From the NCBI RefSeq assembly GCF_018332695.1, contig NZ_BOQN01000038.1, forward strand, positions 1 to 64,000: a stretch of 64,000 bases of DNA, given 5' to 3'. Both the position numbers and the translations under genes were made by a program. Origin of the DNA: Paractinoplanes toevensis. Its GTDB lineage: Bacteria > Actinomycetota > Actinomycetes > Mycobacteriales > Micromonosporaceae. Within the stretch, counting starts at the first letter, position 1. Every line of letters begins with the position of its first letter. Under the pieces are notes generated by a model that was given only the letters and a program-made list of their open reading frames with translations, did not search any database and was not told where the DNA came from. Shown here piece after piece: positions 1 to 9,661 of this stretch.

Positions 1-87
1 CATGAACACATTCTCTCGCGGTCGGCAGAACGCGCGCGAACAATCGATCATGAAGGTTTGAAGAGGGCGGTAAGCAAATCTAATCAA

Positions 88-130
88 CCCTGGAATCAGG
101 GCAACAGATAGCGGTGTAACACCCGTTACA
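88..130 (-). terminator. weak inverted repeats after the ECF42 sigma gene
   Basis: Two small perfect inverted repeats lie at and just past the sigma-factor stop codon: CCCTG-GAAT-CAGGG (88-101) and TGTAAC-ACCC-GTTACA (115-130). They could form a weak terminator for the leftward operon. There is no U-tract, so this is tentative. I see nothing else in bases 1-125. Confidence 0.3.
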
Positions 131-1361
131 TTCCTGGGGCGAGCTGCTCGCGGCGGCGGGTCAGGTAGGCGATCTCGGCGGTGTTGGCGGTCAGCTCGAT
201 GGCTCGGTCGTAAGCCGCTCGGGACTGCTGGCTGTGGCCCAGCCGGCGGAGCAGGTCGGCTCGCGTCGCGTGGTAGGCGTGGTAGTCGGCCAAGCGGTCC
301 GCCAAGCGGTCGACGGCCGCCAGGGCCACGTCCGGGCCGTCCAGCTCGGCGATCGCGACGGCTCGGTTGAGGGCGACGATCGGCGACGGGTCCAGGCGGA
401 CCAACTGGTCGTAGAGGGCGAGCACCTGCGACCAGTCGGTGTCGCGGACGTCGCGGGCCGAGGTGTGCACGGCGTTGATCGCGGCGAGGATCTGGTATCG
501 GCCCGGGGTGGCCCCGGTGGCCAGGCGCTCGCGGACCAGCCGGTGTCCCTCGGCGATCAGCGTCGTGTCCCAGGCGCCCCGGTCCTGCTCGCCCAGGGTG
601 ACCAGTTCGCCGGTGGCGGCGACCCGGGCGGTGCGCCGGGCCTCGGTCAGGAGCATCAGCGCCAGCAGCCCGGCCACCTCGCCGTTGTCCGGCAGGAGGG
701 CCCGGATCAGGCGGGTGAGCCGGATCGCCTCGGCGGTCAGGTCGTGCCGGATCGGATCGGTGCCGGGGCCGGTGGCCAGGTAGCCCTCGTTGAAGACCAG
801 GAACAACACGGAGAGTACGCCGGACACCCGAGCCGGGAGATCCTGCGCCGACGGCACCCGGTAGGGGATGCGGGTCGCCTTGATCTTGGCTTTGGCTCGG
901 GTGATGCGCTGCCCCATCGCGGTCTCCTGCACCAGGAAGGCGCGAGCGATCTCGCCGACGGTCAGCCCGCCGACCATGCGCAGGGTCAACGCCACCCGGG
1001 TCTCCGGGGCGAGCGCCGGGTGACAGCAGGTGAAGATCAGCCGGAGCCGCTCGTCGTCGACGGCGCCGGTCGGCTCGGGTGGGGTGTCGTCGTACAGCAT
1101 CTGAGCCTCCCTCTGCTTGTCGTCCCGCTTGTTCTCCCGGCGGAGCCGGTCGATGGCCTTGCGGTTGGCGGTGGTGGTCAGCCAGGCGCCGGGATTGGGC
1201 GGTACGCCGTCGGCCGGCCACCGCTCGACGGCGGTCGCGAACGCCTCGGCCGCCGCCTCCTCGGCGATGTCGAGGTCACCGAAACGCCGGGTCAGTGCGG
1301 CGACCACCCGAGCCCACTCCTCGTGGTGGGCGCGGGTGACCGCCTCACGTACGCCGGTCAT
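126..1361 (-). CDS. ECF42-type RNA polymerase sigma factor with C-terminal TPR-like extension
   Basis: 411 aa. The N-terminal third has the ECF layout: region 2 (about residues 10-75, with AEEAAAEAFATAVERWP) and region 4 (about 105-165, with a helix-turn-helix around GGLTVGEIARAFLV). A long alpha-helical C-terminal extension follows (about 175-405, DUF6596/TPR-like, with the VLFLVFNEGY motif). This layout, together with a DGPF/YciI partner, defines group ECF42. That group has no anti-sigma factor, and the C-terminal extension is thought to control activity. The start ATG overlaps the upstream gene's stop as ATGA, so the two are translationally coupled. The function as an alternative sigma factor is secure; the target genes are not visible. 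Confidence 0.92.
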   Translation of the reverse strand: MTGVREAVTRAHHEEWARVVAALTRRFGDLDIAEEAAAEAFATAVERWPADGVPPNPGAWLTTTANRKAIDRLRRENKRDDKQREAQMLYDDTPPEPTGAVDDERLRLIFTCCHPALAPETRVALTLRMVGGLTVGEIARAFLVQETAMGQRITRAKAKIKATRIPYRVPSAQDLPARVSGVLSVLFLVFNEGYLATGPGTDPIRHDLTAEAIRLTRLIRALLPDNGEVAGLLALMLLTEARRTARVAATGELVTLGEQDRGAWDTTLIAEGHRLVRERLATGATPGRYQILAAINAVHTSARDVRDTDWSQVLALYDQLVRLDPSPIVALNRAVAIAELDGPDVALAAVDRLADRLADYHAYHATRADLLRRLGHSQQSRAAYDRAIELTANTAEIAYLTRRREQLAPGM

Positions 1362-1693
1362 TCAGCCTCGCTGTAGAACGGCCGGACCTCGACCTTCCGG
1401 TTGCAGGCCTTCGAGCCGTCGGCGGCGAGTTCGAGCGCCACGTCCAGGTCGGGGGCTTCGAAGATCCAGAAGCCGGCCAGGTATTCCTTCGACTCCACGA
1501 ACGGCCCGTCGGTGAACAGCGCCTGCCCGTCGCGGTTGTCGACGACGGTGGCGGTGCTGGGCGGGTTGAGGCCGGCGGCGAAGACCCAGTGGCCCTCGGC
1601 CTGGACCCGCTCGTTGAACACGTCGATCGCGGTCATCTCCTCCGCGGTGGCGAGGCCGGTACCCTCGGCGATCACCGAAACCAGGTATTGCAT
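1358..1693 (-). CDS. YciI/DGPF-domain protein (ECF42 partner)
   Basis: 111 aa, the usual length of the DGPF (YCII-related) family. The signature DGPFVESKEYLAGFWIFEA is in the middle of the protein. A strong Shine-Dalgarno (GAGGAG) precedes the ATG. These small dimeric proteins are encoded next to ECF42 sigma factors and are usually in their regulon. Their biochemical role is unsettled (a ferredoxin-like fold, possible hydrolase or isomerase). The gene overlaps the sigma gene by 4 bp and is first in the leftward operon. Confidence 0.9.
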   Translation of the reverse strand: MQYLVSVIAEGTGLATAEEMTAIDVFNERVQAEGHWVFAAGLNPPSTATVVDNRDGQALFTDGPFVESKEYLAGFWIFEAPDLDVALELAADGSKACNRKVEVRPFYSEAE

Positions 1694-1738
1694 GTCATCT
1701 CCTCGTTCTTGGTGCCCGTTGGCGGGCTCTCACCCCTG

Positions 1739-3337
1739 CTACGAACGCCGATGCCCCGATCCGACAGTCAGGCCGGCTCCGTCGGCCAGGTCGTACGAGA
1801 CGGTCAGCACCCGGTCGGCCTGCAGGTAGATCGAAAGGTCGGCGGCGATGCGGTGCCGGCTCGCCGTGCCGGTCACCGCGATGGTCAGCTCGCCGGCCTC
1901 GAGGTGCTCGATGAGCACGAGGGCGTCCCGGCCGAGCCGGTCCGCGCTCTCATGAACCGGTACGGCGACGACGCTGTGCCGTGGCAGGCGGGTCCGCAGG
2001 CCGGTGACCAGGCCGGCGGCGCTGAGCCGCGGACCGTCGTCGACCCCGTAGACCACGAGCAACTCGTCGCTGGTGGCCAGCTCGGCCAGCCCGGCCACCA
2101 CCGCCGCCGCGCACAACCGGGTGTCCGGCTCGGCGAGGACCGCCACGGTCGTCGCGGTCGGACTCGGGCTCGGCTGGAACCCGACGGCCAGGCCCAGCCC
2201 GACCCGCAGGTCACGCGTCCGGACGTACAGCATCGCGGCCAGCAGCACGGCGGCCAGCAGGCTCCAGCCCGCGGTGTACGAGTGGGTCAACCCGTGCAGG
2301 CCGGCCAGCAGCAGCGGCGGAATCAGCGCGCCGAGAGTGCCGGCCGCGCCGGTCACCCCCATCACCGAGCCGACACTGTACGGCCGGGCCGCCTTGCCGA
2401 TCAGCGCGAGCAGTGCGCCACCGGCCACCCCGTCGCAGGCGGCCACCCCGGCGATCGCGACCAGCGGCAGCCACGACCGGGGTGCCAGCGCCACGACCAC
2501 GTACAGGGCCGCCGCGAGGCCGTAACAGCTCACCAGCAGCCGGGCGGTCGGGTGGCGGTCGGTCCACCAGCCGCCGGCCAGCCGGGCCAGCGCGGCCACG
2601 GTGACCACCGACCCGGTGGCCGCGAGGGCGTGCGACCACTCGAAGTTCAGGGCCACGACCAGGTAGACCGGCAGGAACACGCCGATCGACACCATGCCGC
2701 TCAGCGCGACCACGTACAGCAGCGACACCGACGAGGTCGCGGCCAGCCGGATCAGCGCCAGGCACTCGCGCAGCGGCGAACCACCGCGGCCGGCCGGGGC
2801 GGGTTCCCGGATCAGCGTGGCCGCCGACCCGGCGAAGGCCACCAGCAGGCCGCCGAGGACCAGCGCGGTGAGCCGGCCCTCACGGTCGACACTCCAGGAG
2901 ACGATCGAGAGCACCACGGTGAACGCCACCCCGAGACCGAAGACTCCCAGCGTCAGGCCGCGCCGCCCGTACCGGAAAAGCCTCGAGACCAGCGCCGCGC
3001 CCACCACGAAGGCCGAGCTCGCCGAGCCGGCCGCCGCTCCGGCGGCGACCACCGCCGGCAGCGAGTCGGCCAGGCCGAGACCGACGACCGAGGCCGCGGC
3101 GATCAGGCTGACGGCCGGAAACATCACGCGTACGCCGAACCGATCGGTCAGCACGCCGACCGGCAACCGTACGAGTGCCGCCACCAGCAGGGGCAGCCCG
3201 ATCAGGGCGAGGTACCAGCCGGGCGGGACCCCGAACCGCTCGTGCAGGTGCGGACCGAGAAGAACCGAGGCCCGCAGGTTCAGGCCGAGCCCGATCGTCG
3301 CGAGCGCCAGTGTCAGCGGCTTTCCCGGAAAGCTCAT
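1739..3337 (-). CDS. MFS transporter with an additional cytoplasmic C-terminal domain
   Basis: About 532 aa. Residues 10-375 form a 12-helix major facilitator core, with the loop 2-3 motif RLPVGVLTDRFGVR (a form of GxLaDrxGrR) and a second ARLAGGWWTDRHPTAR in the other half. The arrangement recalls NNP (nitrate/nitrite) or cyanate-type permeases, but the substrate cannot be assigned. A soluble domain of about 140 residues follows the last helix (390-530), ending in SIYLQADRVLTVSYDLADG. MFS proteins of this class normally stop near 400 aa, so the extension is unusual. Start: ATG at 3337, with in-frame GTGs at 3340 and 3343 as alternatives. The gene lies downstream of nothing obviously co-functional. 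Confidence 0.82.
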   Translation of the reverse strand: MSFPGKPLTLALATIGLGLNLRASVLLGPHLHERFGVPPGWYLALIGLPLLVAALVRLPVGVLTDRFGVRVMFPAVSLIAAASVVGLGLADSLPAVVAAGAAAGSASSAFVVGAALVSRLFRYGRRGLTLGVFGLGVAFTVVLSIVSWSVDREGRLTALVLGGLLVAFAGSAATLIREPAPAGRGGSPLRECLALIRLAATSSVSLLYVVALSGMVSIGVFLPVYLVVALNFEWSHALAATGSVVTVAALARLAGGWWTDRHPTARLLVSCYGLAAALYVVVALAPRSWLPLVAIAGVAACDGVAGGALLALIGKAARPYSVGSVMGVTGAAGTLGALIPPLLLAGLHGLTHSYTAGWSLLAAVLLAAMLYVRTRDLRVGLGLAVGFQPSPSPTATTVAVLAEPDTRLCAAAVVAGLAELATSDELLVVYGVDDGPRLSAAGLVTGLRTRLPRHSVVAVPVHESADRLGRDALVLIEHLEAGELTIAVTGTASRHRIAADLSIYLQADRVLTVSYDLADGAGLTVGSGHRRS

Positions 3338-3490
3338 CACCACCCCACTCGTCTGGGCCTATCCAATCAGCCGTTCCGCGCGGTAGCCATTCGGGCACCC
3401 GGGAGTGTCAAGAACAGGTTTCGCCGGTGGTCGCCGCGCTCGCCGGGGATCGTCTTGACTGTGTGGGTGTATCGCGGAAGTGTGCGCCGG

Positions 3491-4504
3491 GTGAGGATCT
3501 CGCGCCGTACCTTCATCGCCGCGTCGGCCGTGGCCGGCACCGTCGCGTCCGCGACGCCGGCCCGGGCCGGCACGCGAGCGGTGGTCCGGCCGCCGGCTTT
3601 GGTTCCCGGAGATCGGGTACGGGTGATCGCGCCGGCCGGTGTACCGGACACCCGGCTGGCCCGCGGCATCCAGATCCTCGAGGGTTTCGGCCTGGTGGTG
3701 GAGGCCGGCGCGCATCTCTACGACCGGTACGGCTACCTGGCCGGCACCGACGCGGACCGGCTGGCCGACCTGAACGCGGCCTTTCGCGACCCCGGCGTGC
3801 GGGGCGTCTTCGCCGCCCGGGGTGGCTACGGCACGCAGCGGATCATCGACCGGCTCGACCTGGCCGCGGTTCGCCGTGACCCGCGGGTCTTCGTCGGCTT
3901 CAGCGACCTGACCGTGCTCAGCGGCCGGCTGTGGACCGCCGCGAGGCTGGTCAGTTTCTACGGCCCGATGGTCAACTGGACCGACACGCGCACCGGGCCG
4001 ACCGAGATCGAGTCCCTGCGCAAGGCGATCATGACAATGGATCCGATCGTGCTGACCAGCGACCCGGCCGAACCCAGCGCCGCGGTCTCGGTCCCCGGCA
4101 CGGCGACCGGCACCCTGCTCGGCGGCAACCTGACGATGCTCCAGGCCGGTGTGGGCACCCGCGACCTGCCCGACCTGCACCGCGCGATCCTGCTGCTGGA
4201 GGACACCGACGAGTCCGCCTACAGCTACGACCGCATGCTGACCCACCTGACCCGCTCCGGCGCCCTCCGGGGGATCGCCGGCGTGGCGATCGGCCAGTTC
4301 ACCAACGCCCCGGTGGTGAGCGGCCAGTGGACCGCGGCCCAGGCGGTGCAGGACCGCCTGGCCACCCTGGGCGTGCCGGTCCTGGGCGGCCTGCGGATAG
4401 GCCACGGCAACGGCCAGCTGACCGTCCCGCTGGGAGCCCGGGCCACCATCGACACCACCACCGCCACCCTGACCGTCGCCCCGGGCGTCGCACCCCGGAG
4501 CTAG
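3491..4504 (+). CDS. secreted S66-family LD-carboxypeptidase (Tat signal)
   Basis: 337 aa from GTG 3491, chosen because GGAAG sits at 3476-3480 and because the product then starts with a twin-arginine signal (RISRRTFIAAS, then a hydrophobic stretch and ARAG). The family cleaves the L,D-bond of the peptidoglycan tetrapeptide during wall recycling. The catalytic triad is visible: Ser138 in GFSDLT, Glu237 in LLLEDTDE and His305 in RIGHG. The oxyanion-hole motif RGGYG is at 110-114. Most characterised LdcA enzymes are cytoplasmic; a Tat-exported form would act on the wall outside the cell. The TAG stop is part of the CTAG site where an IS630-type remnant begins. Confidence 0.88.
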   Translation: MRISRRTFIAASAVAGTVASATPARAGTRAVVRPPALVPGDRVRVIAPAGVPDTRLARGIQILEGFGLVVEAGAHLYDRYGYLAGTDADRLADLNAAFRDPGVRGVFAARGGYGTQRIIDRLDLAAVRRDPRVFVGFSDLTVLSGRLWTAARLVSFYGPMVNWTDTRTGPTEIESLRKAIMTMDPIVLTSDPAEPSAAVSVPGTATGTLLGGNLTMLQAGVGTRDLPDLHRAILLLEDTDESAYSYDRMLTHLTRSGALRGIAGVAIGQFTNAPVVSGQWTAAQAVQDRLATLGVPVLGGLRIGHGNGQLTVPLGARATIDTTTATLTVAPGVAPRS

Positions 4505-5177
4505 TTCTCTGACCGGAAACGTTGGCCGGGTGGGTGACACACCGGTCGGGGTGCGCGGTGTGGGCCGGGTCGCGGATCAGGCTGTCGTCATGGCAGATCC
4601 TGTTCGGGCACGGCGGCTCACCGATGACGAGGGCCGTCGATTACAGCAGATCGTGCGGCGTCAGACCGAGTCACCGATCCGGCTGCGCCGTGCGATGGTC
4701 ATCATGGCGTCGGCCAGCGGAAACTGTTCCCGCGATCGCCCGTCTGGTCCAGGGTGACGAAGACGCGATCCGTGAGGTGATCCACCGGTTCAACGAGATC
4801 GGGCTGGCCTGCCTGGACCCTCGATGGGCGGGTGGCCGTCCCCGCCGGATCAGTGAAGACGACGAAACGTTCATCGTCGCGACGGCCCGCACCAGACCTC
4901 AAGCTCTCGATCAGCCGTTCACCCGGTGGAGCCTGCGTAAACTCGCCGATTACCTGGCCCACAACCGTGGTCTTCGCCGGGTGAACGTCAGCCGTGAACG
5001 GCTGCGGGAGTTCCTGCACCTGCACAAGATCAGCTTCCAGCGGACCAGGACCTGGAAGGAATCGAACGACCCGCAGCTCAAGGAGAAACTCGCCCGCATC
5101 GAGCCCGTCCGCGCACCAAGGCGCTGATATCCGCAGGTGGGCGGCCCGTAACAAGGTCGAGCTGTGTTTCACTCCGA
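4502..5177 (+). mobile_element. IS630-family insertion sequence remnant, copy A
   Basis: The left end (4502-4557, beginning TAGTTCTCTGACCGGAAACG) recurs almost identically in reverse orientation at 9605-9661. The copy carries most of the transposase N-terminus and a short piece of the catalytic domain, and then breaks off at 5177 inside the CFTP motif. No right inverted repeat is present. It sits in a CTAG site, the target preferred by IS630, which duplicates TA. It is a dead copy with an internal deletion, a frameshift and a truncated right side. Confidence 0.8.
4590..5177 (+). pseudogene. IS630-family transposase pseudogene
   Basis: It starts at ATG 4590 with a MADPVRARRLTDDEG N-terminus. 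A frameshift near 4720 (between VIMASAS and VPAIARLVQ) changes the frame. The second part reads through the helix-turn-helix region (RWSLRKLADYLAHN) to LARIE near 5101. It then jumps directly to AHQGADIRRWAARNKVELCFTP, so about 120 residues holding the first two catalytic acids (the FAFDE and ILDN regions known from the family) are missing. The reading frame ends in foreign sequence after CFTP. It cannot encode an active transposase. Confidence 0.82.
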
Positions 5178-5525
5178 TGCGGACTCCGGGAGGCCGAGCG
5201 CCCTGCGCACGTCGCTGGTCAGGCTGGTGGTCACCGGAACCTGTCCTGCGGCTGTCAGGTAGGCGGCAACGGTTCCGGCCGCGGCGACCCGCCGGTAGGC
5301 GGCCGCGTGCGCCGCGAGCTGTTTGTGGATGGCGAGGGTCTTCGCGGTCGGTGCCGCCGCCGACATCCAGGCCTCATGGGCGGCGTTCGAGGCGGCGGTG
5401 AGTTTCAGATACGTCTCCCCGGCCTCCTTGACCGTCATCCCGGGGGCGGCGGTGGCCTTGGCCGCGACCGCGCCGGTCGTCGTTTGATGATCCGCGGTGC
5501 TGCGGCCGGCGACGCCGCGCTCCAT
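5169..5525 (-). pseudogene. C-terminal remnant of an unrecognised Ala-rich protein
   Basis: An open frame of up to 118 aa reads leftward into the IS630 scar, so its last codons overlap the IS remnant. From about residue 25 it is convincingly protein-like (GETYLKLTAASNAAHEAW, then a helical Ala-rich segment and VRRALGLPES). The first 25 residues are low-complexity and have no signal peptide or plausible ribosome site. It resembles the C-terminal half of small secreted or lipoprotein families of actinomycetes, but I cannot name it. It is probably a truncated relic; a short intact gene is less likely. Confidence 0.4.
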
Positions 5526-5566
5526 CGGCAGGCCGCCGCGGACCTGAAGGAAAAGCCGGGACGGGT

Positions 5567-5827
5567 AAGCAGGGTGCGGTCACGGCCACTTCTCTGGACG
5601 CCCTTCCGAAGGCCGGCGCACCGGCTACGCGGGCCCTCGACGGTGCCGGCTACGTCCAGCTGGGCCAGCTGGCGGGCGGTTCCCGGGTCGAGCCGGCGAG
5701 ACTGCACGGCATGGACCCGAAGGCGTTGGGGCTCATCGCGGCGGTCCTGGAGGAGCACGGGCTCAGCCTCGGCCGGCTGGCCGGCCGGCTCTCGGTGACC
5801 AGGCCTCCAGGTTGGCCGCACCCATGA
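5567..5827 (+). pseudogene. 5'-truncated helix-hairpin-helix DNA-binding protein fragment
   Basis: In this frame the sequence reads SLDALPKAGAPATRALDGAG, then a Leu-rich link, LHGMDPKALGLIAAVLEEHG and LSLG. This is the typical two-motif helix-hairpin-helix pattern of small (70-80 aa) actinobacterial DNA-binding proteins. No ATG, GTG or TTG with a ribosome site precedes it in frame, so the 5' end appears lost. The tail after LSLG runs into the 3' end of the convergent membrane-protein gene. It is one of several fragments in the 5.2-5.8 kb scar. Confidence 0.5.
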
Positions 5828-6416
5828 TCAGGACCGGGATGGGCGCCGCGATGGTCCACCAGTGGTGGATCGTCGCCGCCTCTGCCGTCGACAGGAGCCA
5901 CGGGGAGTGGCGGCCGGTCAGGAACAGCGTTGCCGCGATGAGGCCGGCCTGCGCGGCCGGGCCGGCCAGGGCGGTGGTCCGGGAATGGCCGCGCCGCGCC
6001 GCCACCGCGGCGCCGGCCAGGCCGGTCAGCGCGCAGACGGAGGCCTCGGCGGCCAGTTCGGCCAAGGGCAGACCGTTCGCCGGGAGGCTGCGGGATGCCA
6101 GGGCGAACAGGGCCAGCCACACCGCGATGGCGGGTGCGACCGCGACGGCGGTCCGCAACCATTGCCGCAGCCAGCGACGCGTCGGCGTCACCGCCACCAG
6201 CGTCATGGGCTCGACCAGTGCGAAGCATGCGCCCGCGCCGAGCAGGAACGCGGCGATGCGCAGCGCCCAGACCTGGCTGGCCGGCGCGGGCGCCCCGGCG
6301 ACGGCCGGGAGGCAGGCCAGCAACGACAACCCGGCGGCGGTTGCCGGGGGAGCCCACGGGACCGTCCGCGACACCGGGACCACGAGCAGCCGGACCTGCC
6401 GAATGCGCAGAAGCAC
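5763..6416 (-). CDS. integral membrane protein, ABC exporter component
   Basis: 217 aa with about five or six hydrophobic helices (around residues 22-40, 48-70, 88-108, 125-145, 152-170 and 178-200). There are no recognised catalytic motifs. It is last in a leftward five-gene operon (sigma, anti-sigma, ATPase, two membrane proteins), starting 6 bp after the preceding gene ends. It most likely forms the transmembrane part of the exporter with that gene. The final dozen residues (SPRAGRPAGRG) overlap the fragment scar and may not be the original C-terminus. Confidence 0.65.
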   Translation of the reverse strand: MLLRIRQVRLLVVPVSRTVPWAPPATAAGLSLLACLPAVAGAPAPASQVWALRIAAFLLGAGACFALVEPMTLVAVTPTRRWLRQWLRTAVAVAPAIAVWLALFALASRSLPANGLPLAELAAEASVCALTGLAGAAVAARRGHSRTTALAGPAAQAGLIAATLFLTGRHSPWLLSTAEAATIHHWWTIAAPIPVLIMGAANLEAWSPRAGRPAGRG

Positions 6417-6422
6417 GACGCG

Positions 6423-7231
6423 TCACCGCCCGCGCGGCGAGACGGCCGTGGCGGTGCCGGTGACGGGCTGCTGCGTCTGCTCGCGGCGGACCGCTACCAC
6501 GGCGACGACCAGCGCGATCGTCACGACGGCAATGGCCGGCAGGCGCCAGTGCCGGGCGAGTGCCACGCCGCCGACGACGGTCAGCGCCGCGACCAGATAG
6601 AGCACGTGCCAGCCGGCCGCCCCGGGGGTCACCGGTTCGAGGACGACGGGGAACAGCAGCCATGGCATGCCGGTCGGGTCCGACCCGACCACCGGCAGCA
6701 TGGCGATCGCGGCCGTGGCTGCGAACAGGGTCAGCGGGCCGGCCGGGGTGGCGGGCCACCAGAGGCCGGCCGCGACTCCCAGAGCGGCCCCGATCATGGG
6801 TGGCAGCGCCGGGACGGCGAGGAGCCAGGGGTCGAGGCGGCCGGTCAGCCCGGACGGGACCAGGACCAGGAGCTCGACGCCCTCCGCCAGGACGCCGACC
6901 GCGCCGGCCACCGGGATGAACGTCAGCAGGGCGGCCGTCCGGCGCCGGGGCGGCGTGGGGAGCGTGCCGGTGAACTCGGTGGCGTCGTGCCGGTGATCAC
7001 GGGAGGCGGCGAGGTGGCCGATGAGCACGAGGAAGCCGGCCAGGACCAGTGCCGCCAGGCCGGAATGAGCGGCGAAGGCCGCCCAGGTGCGGGTCGTGCC
7101 TCTGCTCCACACGGCGCAGAGCGCCACGGCCAGGATGAATCCCATCCACAGCGTCGACATGCCGGCCAGCAGCCGGGCTTCCGTCGACGCGAGCGCGGCC
7201 GCGGCGACCCGGGGCGGCACCGGAACGGCGA

Positions 7232-7235
<4 letters not shown>
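6423..7235 (-). CDS. integral membrane protein, ABC exporter permease-like
   Basis: 270 aa from ATG 7235, which overlaps the ATPase stop codon as ATGA; the longer upstream frame is antisense to the ATPase and was discarded. It is strongly hydrophobic, with about six helices spread over the protein and a paired-helix pattern around WAAFAAHSGLAALVLAGFL. The coupling to an ABC ATPase gene indicates an ABC-2-like membrane subunit. The substrate is unknown. The preceding sigma and anti-sigma genes suggest it is made in response to an envelope or chemical signal. Confidence 0.72.
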
Positions 7236-8085
<850 letters not shown>

Positions 8086-8089
<4 letters not shown>

Positions 8090-8910
8090 CGGCTCTCTCC
8101 CGGGTCGAGGTGGCGGCGCCGCAGCGTCAGGACAACCACGGCCACGACGGCGGCCAGCAGGTAGCCGAACTGGGCGGCCGGACCGAACAACGCCCCCTGG
8201 ACGAGCGGCGCCGAGGTGCTGACGGCGAGGGCGACGAGCACCCAGACGCCGCCGAGAAGGGCGGCGGCCGTGGGCAGTGGCAGCACGGTGGCCAGGGCCA
8301 GGGTGCCGGCGCAGAGCAGGAACGCCGGCAGGAGCCAGGCGGCCGCCCACCAGCCCGGCCCGGGCGACGCCGCCGCGGCGACGACGCCCATCGCCATGGA
8401 CGGGCCGACGACGGCCGTGGCGCGCCACAGAACCAGGGTGGGGCCGGCCATCGGCGTGGCCGACGTGATCTCGTGCATCGAATCGGCGGGCGGACCGAAC
8501 GCGGTCGCGACCGCCAGCACCGGCAGCACCGGCGCGAGGACCAGGAACAGCAGCAGAGTGACGCGGGCGCCGGTCTGGCCAGTGTGTGCCGCCGCCACGG
8601 CGAAGGCCAGCACGGCGGCCGTCGCCGCGAAGTACGACAAGCGCAGGGCCGGAGTCGCCGCGATCAGGCGGGCCCGGTGCTCGGGCAGGCCGCTGCGGCG
8701 AAGCAGCCACTCCACCGGCGACGGCCGGTCGGCCACGAGCGTGTCGGCGACCGCGAGCCAGGTGCGGTCGAGCCAGGCGGCTTCCGCGGGCACCGACGCC
8801 CGGCAGGCCGCACATGCCTGCACGTGCGCGTCGACCGCCATCACCCGGCTCGGGGTGAGCGAACCATCCTCATACGCCTGCAGCAGTTCGGCGTCCACGT
8901 GCCAGGCCAT
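8086..8910 (-). CDS. zinc-finger anti-sigma factor, multi-pass membrane protein
   Basis: 274 aa from ATG 8910, chosen for the strong GAGGAGAG site just upstream; an earlier ATG at 8931 overlaps the sigma stop but has no ribosome site. The N-terminus has the zf-HC2/ZAS motif HVQACAAC (HxxxCxxC) at about 28-35 that binds group IV sigma factors. The rest has about six transmembrane helices, many more than the single helix of classical anti-sigma factors. Its position directly after the ECF gene supports the pairing. The long membrane part may couple sensing to the exporter encoded downstream. Confidence 0.85.
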
Positions 8911-8927
8911 GCTCTCTCCTCGCGAAG

Positions 8928-9494
8928 TCATGCCAGCAACTCCCGCAGCCGGGCCCGTGCTCTCATCAGCCGGGTCTTCGCCGTGCCCTCGGCGACGCCC
9001 AGAAGCGACGCGGCCTCGCGGACCGTCAGACCGTCCAGCGCGGTGGCCTGGATGACCGCTCGCAGCTCCGGGGACAGGCGGTCGAGCGCGGCGCCGAGAT
9101 CTCCGTGCTCGATGCGCAGCAGCACCAGGTCCTCGGCCGACGGCACGGTCTCGGCGGCCTCCCCGGCGACGCCCACCCAGCGGTGCCCGGGCCCGCGCAG
9201 CGTGCTGACCAGCCGGCGGATCGCGATGGTCCAGATCCAGGCGGCCGCCTCGCCGCCGCTCTCCCGGTAGTTGCGGGCATCGCGCCAGACGGCGACGAAC
9301 GTGTCCTGCACGGCGGCGTCGACCACGTCGGGGTCGGCGCACCGGCGGGTGAGCCGCAGCCGGATCCAGGGGGCGTGCCGCAGGTGCAACAGGCGCAGCG
9401 CGCCCATGTCCTCGGCCGCCACCGCACGCAGCAACTGCGCGTCGCCGGTCTGCTCGGTCACCGGATCGACCGGTGTCTGTCTTCTCCGCCTCAC
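8928..9494 (-). CDS. ECF (group IV) RNA polymerase sigma factor
   Basis: 188 aa. Region 2 spans about residues 20-90 (DAAVQDTFVAVWRDARNY, then WIWTIAIRRLVSTLRG). Region 4 spans about 125-185, with a helix-turn-helix at GLTVREAASLLGVAEGTAKT. GTG 9494 gives the longest form; GTG 9461 (VTEQTGDAQLL) is an alternative, and neither has a strong ribosome site. It is first in the operon with its zinc anti-sigma and an ABC exporter. Only about 36 bp separate the start from an IS630 remnant, so its promoter must lie in or next to IS-derived DNA. Confidence 0.9.
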   Translation of the reverse strand: MRRRRQTPVDPVTEQTGDAQLLRAVAAEDMGALRLLHLRHAPWIRLRLTRRCADPDVVDAAVQDTFVAVWRDARNYRESGGEAAAWIWTIAIRRLVSTLRGPGHRWVGVAGEAAETVPSAEDLVLLRIEHGDLGAALDRLSPELRAVIQATALDGLTVREAASLLGVAEGTAKTRLMRARARLRELLA

Positions 9495-9530
9495 ATAGGG
9501 ACTATCGCCGAGCGAGCCCGGATTGGTTCA

Positions 9531-9661
9531 CCGGAATTGAGCTTCGATCGGGTTCGCCCAGGACACGTACGTCGGAGTGAAACACAGCTCGACCTTGTTA
9601 CGGGCCGCCCACCCCGACCGGTGTGTCGCCCGACCCGGCCAACGTTTCCGGTCAGAGCACT
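9531..9661 (-). mobile_element. IS630-family remnant, copy B (deleted, opposite orientation)
   Basis: On the minus strand the first 55 bp (9661 down to about 9607, TAGTGCTCTGACCGGAAACG...) match the left end of copy A. They are followed directly by the transposase catalytic segment ARNKVELCFTPTYVSWANP, IEAQFR, which ends near 9531. Everything between was deleted, and a GGTG shared by both edges marks the junction. It keeps the Glu of the DDE triad but no right end. It starts in a CTAG that is also the stop codon of the DUF4291 gene. Similarity to copy A covers both the end and the catalytic segment. Confidence 0.78.

Noticed and set aside
1589..3490. Long open frame running into the LD-carboxypeptidase on the plus strand
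   Set aside because: The upstream 630 codons are Gln/Arg/Gly-rich antisense of the MFS gene; signal peptide and ribosome site place the start at 3491.
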